This document shows positions 21,894 through 30,996 of a stretch of DNA of 64,000 nucleotides, one piece after another. The DNA is taken from the NCBI RefSeq assembly GCF_008327825.1, contig NZ_AP019827.1, positions 496,001-560,000 of the forward strand, in the 5' to 3' direction. The position numbers were made by a program, and so were the translations under genes. Numbering within the stretch: the first letter of the stretch is position 1; the number at the start of each line of letters is the position of its first letter. The DNA comes from Leptotrichia shahii. GTDB lineage: Bacteria; Fusobacteriota; Fusobacteriia; Fusobacteriales; Leptotrichiaceae. Under the pieces are notes generated by a model, which worked only from the letters and a program-made list of their open reading frames with translations, had not been told where the DNA came from and searched no databases.

Positions 21894-21897
21894 ATGA
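21859..21897 (+). CDS. possible 12-residue basic leader peptide
   Basis: The ATG has AAGGAAAG just upstream. It encodes MIKLKKEKRRKE and stops with TGA overlapping the ATG of the next gene (ATGA). The next gene's own ribosome site is about 14 bases from its ATG, unusually far, so translational coupling through this frame is plausible. It could be chance. Confidence 0.3.
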   Translation: MIKLKKEKRRKE

Positions 21898-23399
21898 AAG
21901 AAATTATAAAAGTTTTAAAAATTTTATATAAAGTCATAGTTTCTTATATTATTTCTACAAAAGTTAAACTTATGCGTAATGGAAATAAGTATCTGCAAAA
22001 TGATATTCATTTGAAAAAGTTTAAGTTTGAAATGTTAAAAAAATTGGAAGAACAAATAAAAGATTTGAAAAAGGAATGTGAAAAAAATAAGACTAAAAAA
22101 AATTTAAAAAATCTTTATCATAAGCGAAAAAAATATTTGAAAATAAAAAATAATCAAATTAAAATAATGGATTTTTCCCAATTCTTTTTTGAAATTGCAG
22201 TTTATACAATGTTAATATTGACTTCTTTAAATATTGCTTGGCAAATTAAGGTTTTGAATTATCATATTTATTTATTAATTTTTGTGAGTTGGATAACATT
22301 TGTCATAGTTTGGATAAGTTTGGTTTTCATAAGATGGGCAAGTTTATTTTTTGTGCAAATGACGAAAAAATTTTATATTGGAGCTTTTTATTTGCATATA
22401 AAATGGAACAAAATAATAGTTGGAATAATTTTGTTGGGTTTAGCAAATCTTACTTTTCAGAATTATACAAAAAAACTTTTGGAAAAAAATCAGAGTTTTT
22501 TAATTTTGGAAAGCGATGATGTGGATGATACGAATTTATTAAAAAATTCAACTATTGAAATTTTGAACGAAAATTATCACTTTAAATGGTCGGTTGATAA
22601 AAATGGGAAAATTATTGATTCGAGAAATAAAATAGAAGGAAATTATAGAGTTGAAAATTTGTTAATCAAGGAAAATAGCAGTCTTATGCTTTATTATGAA
22701 AAAAATAAAAATAATTTTGAAGAAGAAAATGGAAATTTGAAATCTCAAAAGGGCGAATATATTGATTTAAAAAATAATGTTGTGAAAATTTTTTCAAAAA
22801 ATAAAATTTACAGCGGAAATATTGTTTCAGGAAGACTTATAAAATTATCAAATGGAATTTATTTACCACTAAATAGTAGTTACCGATATTATCAGAAAAA
22901 GAAAGGAAAAGAAATTTTTATTGTGGATAAAAAATTGAAAACTAAAAAGCAGATTAATTATGTGATGTTTTTAATTTCTGTAATTTTTATGTTACTTTTG
23001 ACTTTAAAAGATAGATATTTTGACTTGGAATTTATCACAAAAGAAAAAATTATGTATAAAATTTTACAAAGTGAAAAAAAGTATTCTTTTGAAATAAGAA
23101 AACTTGTGCTTTCAATATTAAAAATAATCCGGATGGCAACTGCAATTTATATTCCTGTGCAAGTTTATTTGCTAAGAAATATCGTTTTTAGCCTTTTTTT
23201 GGAAAAAAGTTTGTACAAAATCAACAAAAACATAAATTTATTATTTTCATTATTATTTTCACAAACTTTTCTTTTGACAATTTTAATATTTTATGGCTTG
23301 AGAAAACTTTATAAAATTTTGAGGGTTATTGCAAAAATAATTTATGAAGAAGGAAGCAATGATCTGAAAAATTTGATAGAAAATGAGAAAAATAAATAA
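21894..23399 (+). CDS. unknown Lys-rich membrane protein
   Basis: 501 residues, not recognised. What can be seen: a basic N-terminus with one hydrophobic stretch (about 5-22), a charged coiled stretch (about 45-95), three to four membrane segments (about 100-200), a hydrophilic domain of some 170 residues rich in Asn, Lys and Tyr (about 205-365), then membrane segments near 370-385, 420-450 and 455-480. The topology suggests a soluble domain between two membrane bundles, as in sensors or permease-like proteins, but no motif supports either. The ATG is overlapped by a possible leader peptide. It lies divergent from an orphan response regulator and 113 bases before hisS, which has its own promoter. 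Confidence 0.6.
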   Translation: MKEIIKVLKILYKVIVSYIISTKVKLMRNGNKYLQNDIHLKKFKFEMLKKLEEQIKDLKKECEKNKTKKNLKNLYHKRKKYLKIKNNQIKIMDFSQFFFEIAVYTMLILTSLNIAWQIKVLNYHIYLLIFVSWITFVIVWISLVFIRWASLFFVQMTKKFYIGAFYLHIKWNKIIVGIILLGLANLTFQNYTKKLLEKNQSFLILESDDVDDTNLLKNSTIEILNENYHFKWSVDKNGKIIDSRNKIEGNYRVENLLIKENSSLMLYYEKNKNNFEEENGNLKSQKGEYIDLKNNVVKIFSKNKIYSGNIVSGRLIKLSNGIYLPLNSSYRYYQKKKGKEIFIVDKKLKTKKQINYVMFLISVIFMLLLTLKDRYFDLEFITKEKIMYKILQSEKKYSFEIRKLVLSILKIIRMATAIYIPVQVYLLRNIVFSLFLEKSLYKINKNINLLFSLLFSQTFLLTILIFYGLRKLYKILRVIAKIIYEEGSNDLKNLIENEKNK

Positions 23400-23455
23400 A
23401 ATAAATAAAATAAATTAAACAATAAAATCCCGCATCTTAAAATCTTTAGCCAATT

Positions 23456-23465
23456 GTGGTATAAT
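23456..23465 (+). promoter_or_regulatory. extended -10 promoter of hisS
   Basis: GTGGTATAAT: perfect TATAAT with TGG directly before it; the -35 is poor. The leader is about 48 bases, too short for a T-box. Confidence 0.6.
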
Positions 23466-23512
23466 AATCTATAAAATAAAATTGACGATATTAATTAAGA
23501 AAGGAAAAAAAT

Positions 23513-24748
23513 ATGATAACCGCCTTAAAAGGAATGAAAGATAGATATTCTGACGATGTGAAAAAATACGATGCGATTGTAGATGCTTCAAAAAAAGTTT
23601 TTGGAAAATATGGATTTGAGCGAATAATTACGCCGATTTTGGAAGAAACGGAGCTTTTTAGAAGAGGTGTTGGAGATGAAACTGATGTTGTTTCAAAAGA
23701 AATGTATGATTTTAAGGATAAGGGAGAAAGAGATGTTACAATGCGTCCAGAAGGGACTGCGGGAGTTGTAAGAGCATATCTTGAAGCTGGATTTCATAAG
23801 TCTTCTCCAATAGTGAAATGGTTTTACAATGGTCCAATGTACAGATACGAAGCACCGCAAAAAGGTAGAATGAGAGAATTTCATCAAACTGGAGTGGAAA
23901 TGTTTGGTGTGAGAAGTGCCTATTTAGATGCAGAAATTATTAAAATGGGTTGCGATTTTCTTGAGGAGCTAGGAATTACTGGACTGGTTGTGGAAATTAA
24001 CAGTTTGGGGAATGTTGAGTCGAGAAAAAAATATATTGAGGATTTGAAAAAATTTATGTTTGAAAGACTTGATAAATTGAGTGAAGATTCGCAAAAAAGA
24101 TACGAGAAAAATCCTTTGAGAGCTTTGGATTCTAAGGATAAAGGCGACCAGGAAGAGTTTAAAGATGCACCAAAACTTTACGACTATTTGGATGAAGAAA
24201 GTAAAAAATATTTTGAAGATACTAAAAAATATTTGGAATTGTTGGGCGTAAATTATGTCGTGAATGATAAATTAGTTAGAGGGCTTGATTATTATTCAGA
24301 CACGGTTTTTGAAATTAAATCGAATAAATTGGGGTCGCAAGCGACAGTTCTAGCGGGTGGACGATATGACAGATTGCTTGAAATATTAGGAAATGCGAAA
24401 GTTCCTGGAATTGGATTTGCCGCTGGAATGGAAAGAATTGCGATGTTAATGGACGATTCTATAATTTCTGAAAATGAAGAAAAAGTTTATGTAATTTATT
24501 TCGATGACACAAAAGAATATTTTGTGAAAACGGTAAATAAACTTAGAAAAAATGGTATTAAAGTAAATTTTGACTACAATGCAAAAAGTTTTGGAGCACA
24601 AATGAAAAAGGCAAACCGTGAAAATGCTGAATATGTGTTGATTTTAGGGGAAGAAGAACGAGATGAAAATGTGATCACGGTTAAGAAGTTTAGCACTGGA
24701 GAGCAGAAAAAATATAGTTTCGAGGAAGTTTTGGAAATTTTGAAATAA
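23513..24748 (+). CDS. hisS: histidyl-tRNA synthetase
   Basis: Charges tRNA-His. 411 residues, normal for class II HisRS. Motifs in order: LKGMKD start, GFERIITPILEETELF (motif 1), VTMRPEGTAGVVRAY, FYNGPMYRYEAPQKGRMREFHQTGVE (motif 2), LVRGLDYYSDTVFEI, AGGRYDRL and GIGFAAGMERIAML (motif 3). The C-terminal anticodon-binding domain runs from about 325. AAAGGA precedes the ATG. In many Firmicutes aspS directly follows hisS; here a DUF554 gene and a toxin-antitoxin-like cassette are placed between them. Confidence 0.97.
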   Translation: MITALKGMKDRYSDDVKKYDAIVDASKKVFGKYGFERIITPILEETELFRRGVGDETDVVSKEMYDFKDKGERDVTMRPEGTAGVVRAYLEAGFHKSSPIVKWFYNGPMYRYEAPQKGRMREFHQTGVEMFGVRSAYLDAEIIKMGCDFLEELGITGLVVEINSLGNVESRKKYIEDLKKFMFERLDKLSEDSQKRYEKNPLRALDSKDKGDQEEFKDAPKLYDYLDEESKKYFEDTKKYLELLGVNYVVNDKLVRGLDYYSDTVFEIKSNKLGSQATVLAGGRYDRLLEILGNAKVPGIGFAAGMERIAMLMDDSIISENEEKVYVIYFDDTKEYFVKTVNKLRKNGIKVNFDYNAKSFGAQMKKANRENAEYVLILGEEERDENVITVKKFSTGEQKKYSFEEVLEILK

Positions 24749-24799
24749 TTTTAAAATAGGAATTTTGAGATTTTAAAAATTTTTGAATGAGGTGATTTT

Positions 24800-25510
24800 T
24801 TGGGAAATTTGGTAAATTGCGCTGCAATTATTCTTGGAAGCTTAATTGGATTTTTTATCGGTCACAAGTTTAAAGAAGATATGAAAAATATAGTTATGGA
24901 ATGTGCTGGGCTGTTTATAGTAATTGTCGGTGTGAAAAGTACGATAAATTCAAAGCGTGATATCATTGTTTTGATTTATTTGATAATTGGTTCGATAATT
25001 GGTCAAATTATTGATATTGATTTGAAATTAAAAAATTTTGGACTATTTTTAGAGAAAAAATTTAGTTCAGGTAAAAAAAATTCAGAAAAGAATTTTAAAA
25101 ATGGTGAAAATGAAAAAGGTTTTGCAAAAGGATTTTCAACTACTACAATTTTATTTTGCACAGGAGCAATGTCAATTGTTGGATCGATAAATAGTGGACT
25201 CACTGGAGATAATACAACTTTGAATATAAAAGCGATTTTAGATGGAATAATTTCGATTGTAATAACATCGCTTTACGGAATTGGAGTGGCATTTTCGGCA
25301 ATTTCAGTATTTATTTATCAAGGATTTTTCTATCTTTTTGCCAATTATCTAAAACCATATTTGACTGAAAATACGATTTCAGGCATAAATTTTCTTGGTG
25401 GAATAATGGTCATGGCGATTGGAATAAATCTTCTGTTTAAAAAAGAAATCAAAATTGCAAATATGTTACCAGCTTTGTTTATTCCGATTGTTGTAGAGAT
25501 TTTTATGTAA
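24800..25510 (+). CDS. DUF554 family membrane protein
   Basis: 236 residues with several hydrophobic segments and a Lys/Asn-rich loop around residues 80-110. It begins [21 protein letters not shown] and contains [20 protein letters not shown], both characteristic of the DUF554 (YdfK-like) family, whose function is not established. The start is a TTG at 24800, well placed 7 bases after GAGGTGA; no ATG is in frame nearby before conserved sequence. It follows hisS by 51 bases and is followed 31 bases later by the DUF3990 gene. Confidence 0.85.
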   Translation: MGNLVNCAAIILGSLIGFFIGHKFKEDMKNIVMECAGLFIVIVGVKSTINSKRDIIVLIYLIIGSIIGQIIDIDLKLKNFGLFLEKKFSSGKKNSEKNFKNGENEKGFAKGFSTTTILFCTGAMSIVGSINSGLTGDNTTLNIKAILDGIISIVITSLYGIGVAFSAISVFIYQGFFYLFANYLKPYLTENTISGINFLGGIMVMAIGINLLFKKEIKIANMLPALFIPIVVEIFM

Positions 25511-25541
25511 TTTTTTTATTAAATTGACAGAAAGGGGAAAA

Positions 25542-26021
25542 ATGAAATTATATCATGGTAGTAATATTGGGGTGGAAAAACCTAAAATTCTTCAAAATAA
25601 TAGATTTTTAGATTTTGGAAACGGTTTTTACTTAACTTCTGATTTTGAACAGGCGAGTAAGTGGGCAAAATTAATAACAAAACGAAGAAAAACAGGAAGT
25701 CCTATTGTTTCAGTTTTTGAAATTGAAAAAGTTAATTTAGAAAATTTAAAAGTTTTGAAGTTTAAATATGCAAATGAAGAGTGGTTAAAATATATTTCTA
25801 AAAATAGAACAAGTAAAATATTTGATGAAGATTTAGATATTGTGATTGGAGCAGTGGCAAATGACACAACAATGCCAGTTTTAAACTTATATTTAAATGG
25901 GATATATGATGAAAAAGAAGCGTTGAAAAGATTATTGCCACAGAAACTGAAAGACCAATATGCATTTAAGACAGAAAAGGCTTTGGAAAAATTGAAGTTT
26001 GTGGAGTTGATGCGAGTATGA
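25542..26021 (+). CDS. DUF3990 family protein, putative ADP-ribosyltransferase-like toxin
   Basis: 159 residues. YHGSN near the start (residues 4-8), then [18 protein letters not shown] (about 24-43) and [14 protein letters not shown] further on. These fit the DUF3990 family, whose HG...Y layout recalls ADP-ribosyltransferase folds. Such genes are often paired with DUF3791 genes, as here. I start at the ATG at 25542 (GGGG four bases upstream), not the TTG at 25524. The stop overlaps the next ATG by four bases (ATGA). Toxin activity is an inference from family and context; nothing in the window proves it. Confidence 0.72.
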   Translation: MKLYHGSNIGVEKPKILQNNRFLDFGNGFYLTSDFEQASKWAKLITKRRKTGSPIVSVFEIEKVNLENLKVLKFKYANEEWLKYISKNRTSKIFDEDLDIVIGAVANDTTMPVLNLYLNGIYDEKEALKRLLPQKLKDQYAFKTEKALEKLKFVELMRV

Positions 26022-26278
26022 ATATGAAAGAAATATTTTCGGATGTTTTGGCAAATTATGATAGTGAAGTTATAAAACTTATTTCAGAAAAATATGGATT
26101 TAGTGAAATGGAATCAATGAGAAAATTTTTGTATTCAGAAACTTATGAAATGCTTTCAGATTTTGAATTGGAAATGTGGGAATTTAGTCCATTAGTAATT
26201 TTAGATATGTGGGAAAATGAGAAAATTACTGGAGATCCTAGAAATTCTGTGTATATAAGAGGTGAGAGCGGTGTCTAA
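26018..26278 (+). CDS. small acidic protein in DUF3990/DUF3791 cassette
   Basis: 86 residues, acidic. Notable sequence: [54 protein letters not shown] have the impression that small proteins with this FSPL...DMWENE...G pattern recur beside DUF3990 genes, but cannot name a family. It overlaps the upstream gene by four bases and the downstream gene by eight bases, so the three are translated as a unit. The likely role is an immunity or antitoxin component; that is inference only. Confidence 0.65.
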   Translation: MNMKEIFSDVLANYDSEVIKLISEKYGFSEMESMRKFLYSETYEMLSDFELEMWEFSPLVILDMWENEKITGDPRNSVYIRGESGV

Positions 26279-26480
26279 AAAAATGAAGTTTTTTGTGTAT
26301 TTGCTGGAAAAATATGCAGAATGGAAAAATGAGAATGCAAAAAATATTTTAGAAAAATGGGATAAATTTTTGGTAACTGAAAAAATATTTGATATGTATG
26401 AAATGTATCATATAGAAGCGATAGAAAATGCGTTTGAAGATATTGAACTGATTTGTGCTGAAAAAGAGGCATTGGATTGA
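26271..26480 (+). CDS. DUF3791 family small protein, putative antitoxin
   Basis: About 69 residues: helical and acidic, with FFVYLLEKYAEWKNENAKNILEKW near the start and FDMYEMYHIEAIENAFEDIE near the end, which match the short DUF3791 family. The GTG at 26271 is favoured because AGAGGTG lies six bases upstream, inside the previous gene's end. GTG at 26262 and ATG at 26283 are alternatives. It closes the cassette; a truncated hairpin repeat begins five bases after its stop. Confidence 0.65.
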   Translation: MSKKMKFFVYLLEKYAEWKNENAKNILEKWDKFLVTEKIFDMYEMYHIEAIENAFEDIELICAEKEALD

Positions 26481-26484
26481 AAAT

Positions 26485-26540
26485 GCAAAAAGATTTGACT
26501 CTTTGTAGAAATAAAAAACTTAGGTTATCAAATATATCTT
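26485..26540. repeat. truncated hairpin repeat
   Basis: Decayed core CAAAAAGATTTGACTCTTTG (26486-26505), followed by AAAAAACTTAGGTTATCAAATATAT, which matches the right flank of the element at 9086-9185. The left arm is missing where the DUF3791 gene ends. Confidence 0.6.
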
Positions 26541-26588
26541 ATAAAAAAAATTAAAATATAAAATCATTAAATAGAGAAAGGACAAAAA

Positions 26589-28370
26589 ATGTATAGAAAC
26601 TATAAATTAAACGAGTTAAGAATGGAAAATATTGGCGAAGAAGTAACTTTGTCGGGATGGATTTCTAAAGTTAGGGATTTGGGGCACTTTGTGTTTATTG
26701 ATTTGAGGGATAGATATGGGATTACTCAGATTTTGTTGAATGAGGAAGTTTCTGGGAGTGAACTTTTTGAGGAAGCTAGAAAGTATAAAAATGAATGGGT
26801 TTTGAAGGTTACTGGAGTTGTGGCTGAGAGAAGTAGTAAAAATAAAAATATTCCGACTGGGGATATTGAGATTGAAGCTAAAAAAATTGAAGTTTTAAGC
26901 CGAGCGAAACAGTTACCGTTTGAAATTAGTGAAACTGGGAATCTTAGTGAAAATATGAGATTGACTTATAGATATTTGGATATTAGAAGACCTAAAATGT
27001 TGAATAATATTATTAAAAGAAACGATATGCTGTTTTCGATTAGAAAATTTATGAATAAAAATGGATTTTTGGATGTCGATACTCCGATTTTGGCAAAAGC
27101 GACACCTGAAGGAGCGAGAGATTTTATCGTACCAAGCAGAACTAACAAAGGTGATTTTTATGCATTGCCACAATCACCACAATTGTTTAAGCAAATACTT
27201 ATGGTTTCTGGAATTGACAAATATTATCAATTGGCAAAATGTTTTAGAGATGAAGATTTGAGAGCAGACAGACAGCCTGAATTTACTCAATTGGATGTGG
27301 AAATGTCATTTGTTGAGCAGGAAGATGTGATTTCAATGGCTGAAGAATTGACAAAGACAGTATTTAAAGATGTTACAGGGATTGAAATTACTGAAAAATT
27401 TTTAAGAATGAGCTACGATGATGCGATGAATTTTTATGGTTCAGATAAGCCAGATTTGAGATTTGATATGAAATTGATTGATTTGTCAGAAGAAACTGCT
27501 GATTGTGGATTTGGCGTTTTTGAAAATGCATTGAAAGATGGTGGAAATGTGAAAGCGATTGTTGCACCAAATGCGGAAAAATTCTCTAGAAAATACATTA
27601 AAGACTTGGAAGATTATGTGAAAACATACTTTAAAGCAAAAGGTTTAGCGTATATTAAAGTGAATGAAAATGGAGAAATAAATTCTCCAATTGCGAAATT
27701 CTTCTCAGAAGAAAAATTGACACAAATTATTGAAAAATTGGGAATCAAAAATAATGAAGTTGCGTTAATCTTGGCTGATAAATATAAAGTTGTGCATGAT
27801 GGATTGGGAGCGTTGAGATTGAAATTGGGAGAAGAGTTAGAATTAATTGACAAAAATGCGTTTAAATTCTTATGGGTAGTTGATTTTCCTATGTTTGAAT
27901 GGAGTGAAGAAGAAAATAGATATAAAGCACAACACCATCCATTTACTTCGATTAAAGAAGAAGATAGAAAATATCTTGATACGAATGAACTTGCAAAAAT
28001 TAAGACAGATTCATACGATATTGTCTTAAATGGTTATGAAATCGGCGGAGGAAGTATCAGAATTCACGATGAAGATTTACAAGCGAAAGTTTTTGAAAAA
28101 TTAGGATTCAGTCAAGAAGAATTGGAAGATAAATTTGGATTCTTCTTGGAAGTGTTGAAATACGGAGTTCCGCCACATGGAGGACTTGCTTATGGAATTG
28201 ACAGATGGCTTATGGCAATGTTGAAGGAAGACTCGATAAAAGAAGTAATTCCATTCCCTAAAACTAATAAGGGGCAAGACTTGATGATTGGAGCACCTGC
28301 GGGAATTGAAGAACAAGTTCTTGAAGATGATTTGAGATTGAAATTGCTGGAAGTTGAAAAAGAAGATTAG
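26589..28370 (+). CDS. aspS: aspartyl-tRNA synthetase
   Basis: Charges tRNA-Asp; 593 residues, the usual bacterial length with the extra GAD domain. The N-terminal OB fold contains [26 protein letters not shown]. Class II motifs follow: [50 protein letters not shown] (motif 2), GAD insertion about 290-420, and [15 protein letters not shown] (motif 3). AAAGGAC precedes the ATG. It is separated from hisS by the DUF554 gene and the DUF3990/DUF3791 cassette. No Gln/Asn amidation genes are in view to judge discrimination. Confidence 0.97.
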   Translation: MYRNYKLNELRMENIGEEVTLSGWISKVRDLGHFVFIDLRDRYGITQILLNEEVSGSELFEEARKYKNEWVLKVTGVVAERSSKNKNIPTGDIEIEAKKIEVLSRAKQLPFEISETGNLSENMRLTYRYLDIRRPKMLNNIIKRNDMLFSIRKFMNKNGFLDVDTPILAKATPEGARDFIVPSRTNKGDFYALPQSPQLFKQILMVSGIDKYYQLAKCFRDEDLRADRQPEFTQLDVEMSFVEQEDVISMAEELTKTVFKDVTGIEITEKFLRMSYDDAMNFYGSDKPDLRFDMKLIDLSEETADCGFGVFENALKDGGNVKAIVAPNAEKFSRKYIKDLEDYVKTYFKAKGLAYIKVNENGEINSPIAKFFSEEKLTQIIEKLGIKNNEVALILADKYKVVHDGLGALRLKLGEELELIDKNAFKFLWVVDFPMFEWSEEENRYKAQHHPFTSIKEEDRKYLDTNELAKIKTDSYDIVLNGYEIGGGSIRIHDEDLQAKVFEKLGFSQEELEDKFGFFLEVLKYGVPPHGGLAYGIDRWLMAMLKEDSIKEVIPFPKTNKGQDLMIGAPAGIEEQVLEDDLRLKLLEVEKED

Positions 28371-28385
28371 TAATTAAAAAATTAG

Positions 28386-28405
28386 CAAGGGATATTGACC
28401 CCTTG
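28386..28405. repeat. solo copy of palindromic core
   Basis: CAAGGGATATTGACCCCTTG lies 16 bases after the aspS stop, without obvious long arms. Confidence 0.6.
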
Positions 28406-28441
28406 TCAAAAAATGTAAAAAATAAAGGAGAAGTATCCAAA

Positions 28442-28657
28442 ATGATTTTAATATTCGGAACAAAAAGAAAATTTAAAAATTTAGGAGCATTGGAAAACTG
28501 CCATTGCTCAAGATGTAATAACACATCTGACTGGAATTTTATGGAATATCGTGACTGGTTTACTTTGTTTTGGATACCAGTTTTTCCGATAAGCGGTAGA
28601 AAAGAATATCTGGAATGTCCGATTTGTCGTCAAGTTTATGATGTGCCAAAGGATTAG
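28442..28657 (+). CDS. zinc-ribbon small protein
   Basis: 71 residues. Two cysteine pairs, CSRC (about residues 23-26) and CPIC (about 59-62), frame an aromatic segment (FTLFWIPVFPISGRKEY), the pattern of the zinc-ribbon family proteins found in Firmicutes and Fusobacteria. One zinc is expected per protein; the function is unknown. ATG 28442 has AGGAG 11 bases upstream. An in-frame TTG at 28403 falls within the hairpin repeat core and is rejected. Confidence 0.75.
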   Translation: MILIFGTKRKFKNLGALENCHCSRCNNTSDWNFMEYRDWFTLFWIPVFPISGRKEYLECPICRQVYDVPKD

Positions 28658-28700
28658 TTATTTGAATTAATGAGTATTAGAAGATATTTTTTTGGGTTTT

Positions 28701-28819
28701 ATACTATTTCCCGTTAAAATAATAGATTTATTATAACTTCTATTATGCAAGGGGTCAAGACCACTTGTCAGGAAATAAATAAAATATAATTTCTATTTTT
28801 CAAATGGGATTTAGTATTA
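28701..28819. repeat. 119-bp hairpin element with long arms and core
   Basis: The core CAAGGGGTCAAGACCACTTG is at 28748-28767. The left arm starts ATACTATTTCCCGTTAAAAT and the reverse complement of the right arm starts AATACTAAATCCCATTTGAA. The arms pair over about 40 bases. It is the clearest full member of the family. Confidence 0.78.
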
Positions 28820-28841
28820 GATTAAAAGTGTGAGGAAATAA

Positions 28842-29825
28842 ATGATTTATTTTATTGGCGGGAAAAAGCAGAGGGAATTTAAGTATTTTGAGATTTTGGA
28901 AAAAATACGGAAGGAAAATATGAGGATTAGTGAGAGTTTTTTCGATGTGGATTTAAAGGAAAATGAGAAGTTTCTGGAAAAAATAAATATTAATTCCATA
29001 TTTTCAAGTCAGGAACTGGTTGTGTTGAAAAGAGCGGAAAAGCTCAAAAATATTGAGGAAATTTTGAAATACATAGCAAATCTTGAGATAGTAAATAAGG
29101 AAATTGTTATTGATTATGACAAGGAAGATGGGAAATTTGGGGCAAAGTTAAAAAGGTTGCTAGATGAGCTGGGAAAAAATAAGAAAATGAAAGTCTTTTT
29201 GTTCCAAAAGGAGACAGAAGAGGAAATACGGGCCTATGTTATAGATGAACTGGAAATAAACGGCAGGGATCTGGCATTGCTTTTGGAGATGATTGGGAAT
29301 AATCCGTTTAAAGTTAGAAATGAAGTAGCAAAAATTAAGACTTTTCTGAATGGAGAAAAGTTTGATATTGAAAAAATAAAAAATGTTGTGTCGGTTGAAA
29401 AGGAATATCAAATTTATGAGATGACACGGAATATATTGTTGAATAATCCAGCAGATGTAATGAGATATTTGGAGCAGAAGAAAGAATATATGGGAATTTT
29501 GTATTCTCTTTACAGTGAACTTGAAACGATGTATAAAATAAGTTCATTGAAAAAACGAGGAAGAAAATTTAGTAAAAATTATAATACTTTCAAAATGGAA
29601 TTTGAAGAGATAAAGGAAATTTTTAAATCCAATAACCGAATTCCAAATTCTTATGTGATTTTTAAAAAGCTGGAACTTGAGCAAAATTATACAAATTTAA
29701 ATTTAAAAAAATTAGTTTTTAGATGCTGGGAAATTGAAAGAGAGATAAAGACTGGTAAAATAGAGATGGAAACAGGGGTTGAAATGTTAATTATGGAAAT
29801 TTGCTCATTATTTAGAAAAAAATAA
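28842..29825 (+). CDS. holA: DNA polymerase III delta subunit
   Basis: Clamp-loader subunit that opens the sliding clamp. 327 residues. It starts MIYFIGG, with the LEKIRKEN region and the domain order of HolA: an N-terminal AAA+-like region without a working Walker A, EIRAYVIDELEINGRDLALLLEMIGNNPFKVRNEVAKIKTF (about 129-168), YQIYEMTRNILLNN (about 189) and a C-terminal collar domain. Divergent in sequence, as is usual for delta. GTGAGG precedes the ATG. The upstream gap is the hairpin element 28701-28819, so holA probably has its own weak promoter or is read from upstream. Confidence 0.85.
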   Translation: MIYFIGGKKQREFKYFEILEKIRKENMRISESFFDVDLKENEKFLEKININSIFSSQELVVLKRAEKLKNIEEILKYIANLEIVNKEIVIDYDKEDGKFGAKLKRLLDELGKNKKMKVFLFQKETEEEIRAYVIDELEINGRDLALLLEMIGNNPFKVRNEVAKIKTFLNGEKFDIEKIKNVVSVEKEYQIYEMTRNILLNNPADVMRYLEQKKEYMGILYSLYSELETMYKISSLKKRGRKFSKNYNTFKMEFEEIKEIFKSNNRIPNSYVIFKKLELEQNYTNLNLKKLVFRCWEIEREIKTGKIEMETGVEMLIMEICSLFRKK

Positions 29826-30011
29826 TTTGAGAAATCGTAAAATATGAATAAATATAAACATTGAACCAAGATGTTTAAATAATTGATTTATAATTAGATT
29901 GCTTAAAAACTACTTTAACTGCAACTCTATGAAAAGTATGATAGAATCTCAGCAAAAAATTAAAGAATACGAATAAAATTTAAAAGCAAACAGAAAAGAG
30001 GTGTATTTCTA

Positions 30012-30164
30012 ATGGGAATATTAAAAAAAATATGGGATATGCTGCCAGAAGGACGTCCGATTTGTGTGCCAAAACCTGAGGCTTGGGGAGTAAAACAGGA
30101 GGAAGAGAAGGAAACTGACAAAGATTTAAAGAAGAAAGATGATGTGGAAAAAGTAAAGAAATAA
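30012..30164 (+). CDS. 50-residue hypothetical protein
   Basis: Encodes MGILKKIWDMLPEGRPICVP followed by KPEAWGVKQ and a highly charged Lys/Glu/Asp tail ending DDVEKVKK. AGAGGTG lies seven bases before the ATG and a terminator follows about 57 bases after the stop, so it looks like a real small gene. The N-terminal half is amphipathic with a single Cys; no family was recognised. Confidence 0.6.
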   Translation: MGILKKIWDMLPEGRPICVPKPEAWGVKQEEEKETDKDLKKKDDVEKVKK

Positions 30165-30220
30165 AACTTATTGTGAAATTAAGTTTTAATATAAACTGAT
30201 TATTGTTAGAAAATAACGAA

Positions 30221-30254
30221 AGAGGGTGCATTTAGACGCTCTCTCTTTTATTTT
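30221..30254 (+). terminator. terminator after the 50-residue protein gene
   Basis: AGAGGGTG (30221-30228) pairs with CGCTCTCT (30237-30244) with two G-U pairs. The loop is CATTTAGA and T-rich DNA follows. Confidence 0.65.
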
Positions 30255-30266
30255 ATAGGAATTTTT

Positions 30267-30292
30267 AAAATCCCATTTAAAAAATAGAAATA
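30267..30292. repeat. solo arm of hairpin repeat
   Basis: AAATCCCATTTAAAAAATAG matches the right arm (reverse complement) of the element at 28701-28819. No core is nearby. It lies just upstream of the TetR gene promoter. Confidence 0.5.
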
Positions 30293-30311
30293 AAAAAATT
30301 TTTGAACAAAC

Positions 30312-30340
30312 TTGACATTGATAAGATTTAATTGTATAAT
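30312..30340 (+). promoter_or_regulatory. consensus promoter of tetR-like gene
   Basis: TTGACA, 17 bases, TATAAT: both boxes are perfect. It overlaps the longest open frame, ruling out the start at 30332. Confidence 0.88.
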
Positions 30341-30382
30341 CTTTACAGTGATAATATAATAAAAGTTAAGGGGAATTTAAAT

Positions 30383-30985
30383 ATGGAAAAATCTAAAAAA
30401 AGCTACCATCATGGAAATTTACGAGAAGAATTGATTGAAAAAGGGATAGAGGTGATAAATGAAGCAGGAGAAGAAAAATTATCTCTAAGAAAAGTGGCTA
30501 AAATGTGTGGAGTAAGTAATGCGGCGCCGTACACATATTTTAAGAAAAAAAGTGATTTGCTTTACGCAATGAGTGATTATATCTGGGGAATATTGGCGGC
30601 GGAACTTGATAAGACAAGAAAAAAATATGAAAATCAAGAGGATTTATTGGTAAAATTAGGAAAAACATACGTTATGTTTTTTTGTGCGAATCACAGGTAC
30701 TATTATTTTATGATTTCAAGAAAAAATATGAAAATAGATTTATTCTCAAAGTTTTCAAAAATAGAAAATAATAATGAAAAAGCCTTTAGCATATTAAAAA
30801 TTGAGGCCACGAAAATACTTGAAAAAATTGGAGTAACAAATCAGGCTATACAAGATAAAATTTTGGCAATGTGGGCGTTAGTGCAAGGACTGACAACAAT
30901 AATGATTACAAATGATATAAAGTATTCTGAAAGCTGGGAAGAAAAAATAGAGGAGATAATAAAATCAGTTTGTATAGCAAAGTAA
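30383..30985 (+). CDS. TetR/AcrR family transcriptional regulator
   Basis: 200 residues. The N-terminal helix-turn-helix includes LSLRKVAKMCGVSNAAPYTYFKKKSDLL, preceded by SYHHGNLREELIEKG, a signature of one TetR subgroup. The C-terminal ligand domain is about 70-200. The ATG at 30383 has AAGGGG upstream and lies after a perfect promoter. It precedes two flavodoxin-fold genes by about 220 bases containing a dispersed repeat, and probably regulates itself and them in response to a small molecule or oxidant; that target is inferred from position. Confidence 0.9.
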   Translation: MEKSKKSYHHGNLREELIEKGIEVINEAGEEKLSLRKVAKMCGVSNAAPYTYFKKKSDLLYAMSDYIWGILAAELDKTRKKYENQEDLLVKLGKTYVMFFCANHRYYYFMISRKNMKIDLFSKFSKIENNNEKAFSILKIEATKILEKIGVTNQAIQDKILAMWALVQGLTTIMITNDIKYSESWEEKIEEIIKSVCIAK

Positions 30986-30996
30986 TTTTAAAATAT

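Noticed and set aside
23400-23512. T-box riboswitch before hisS (and likewise before aspS and valS)
   Set aside because: Leaders are too short and lack the T-box sequence and specifier stem.
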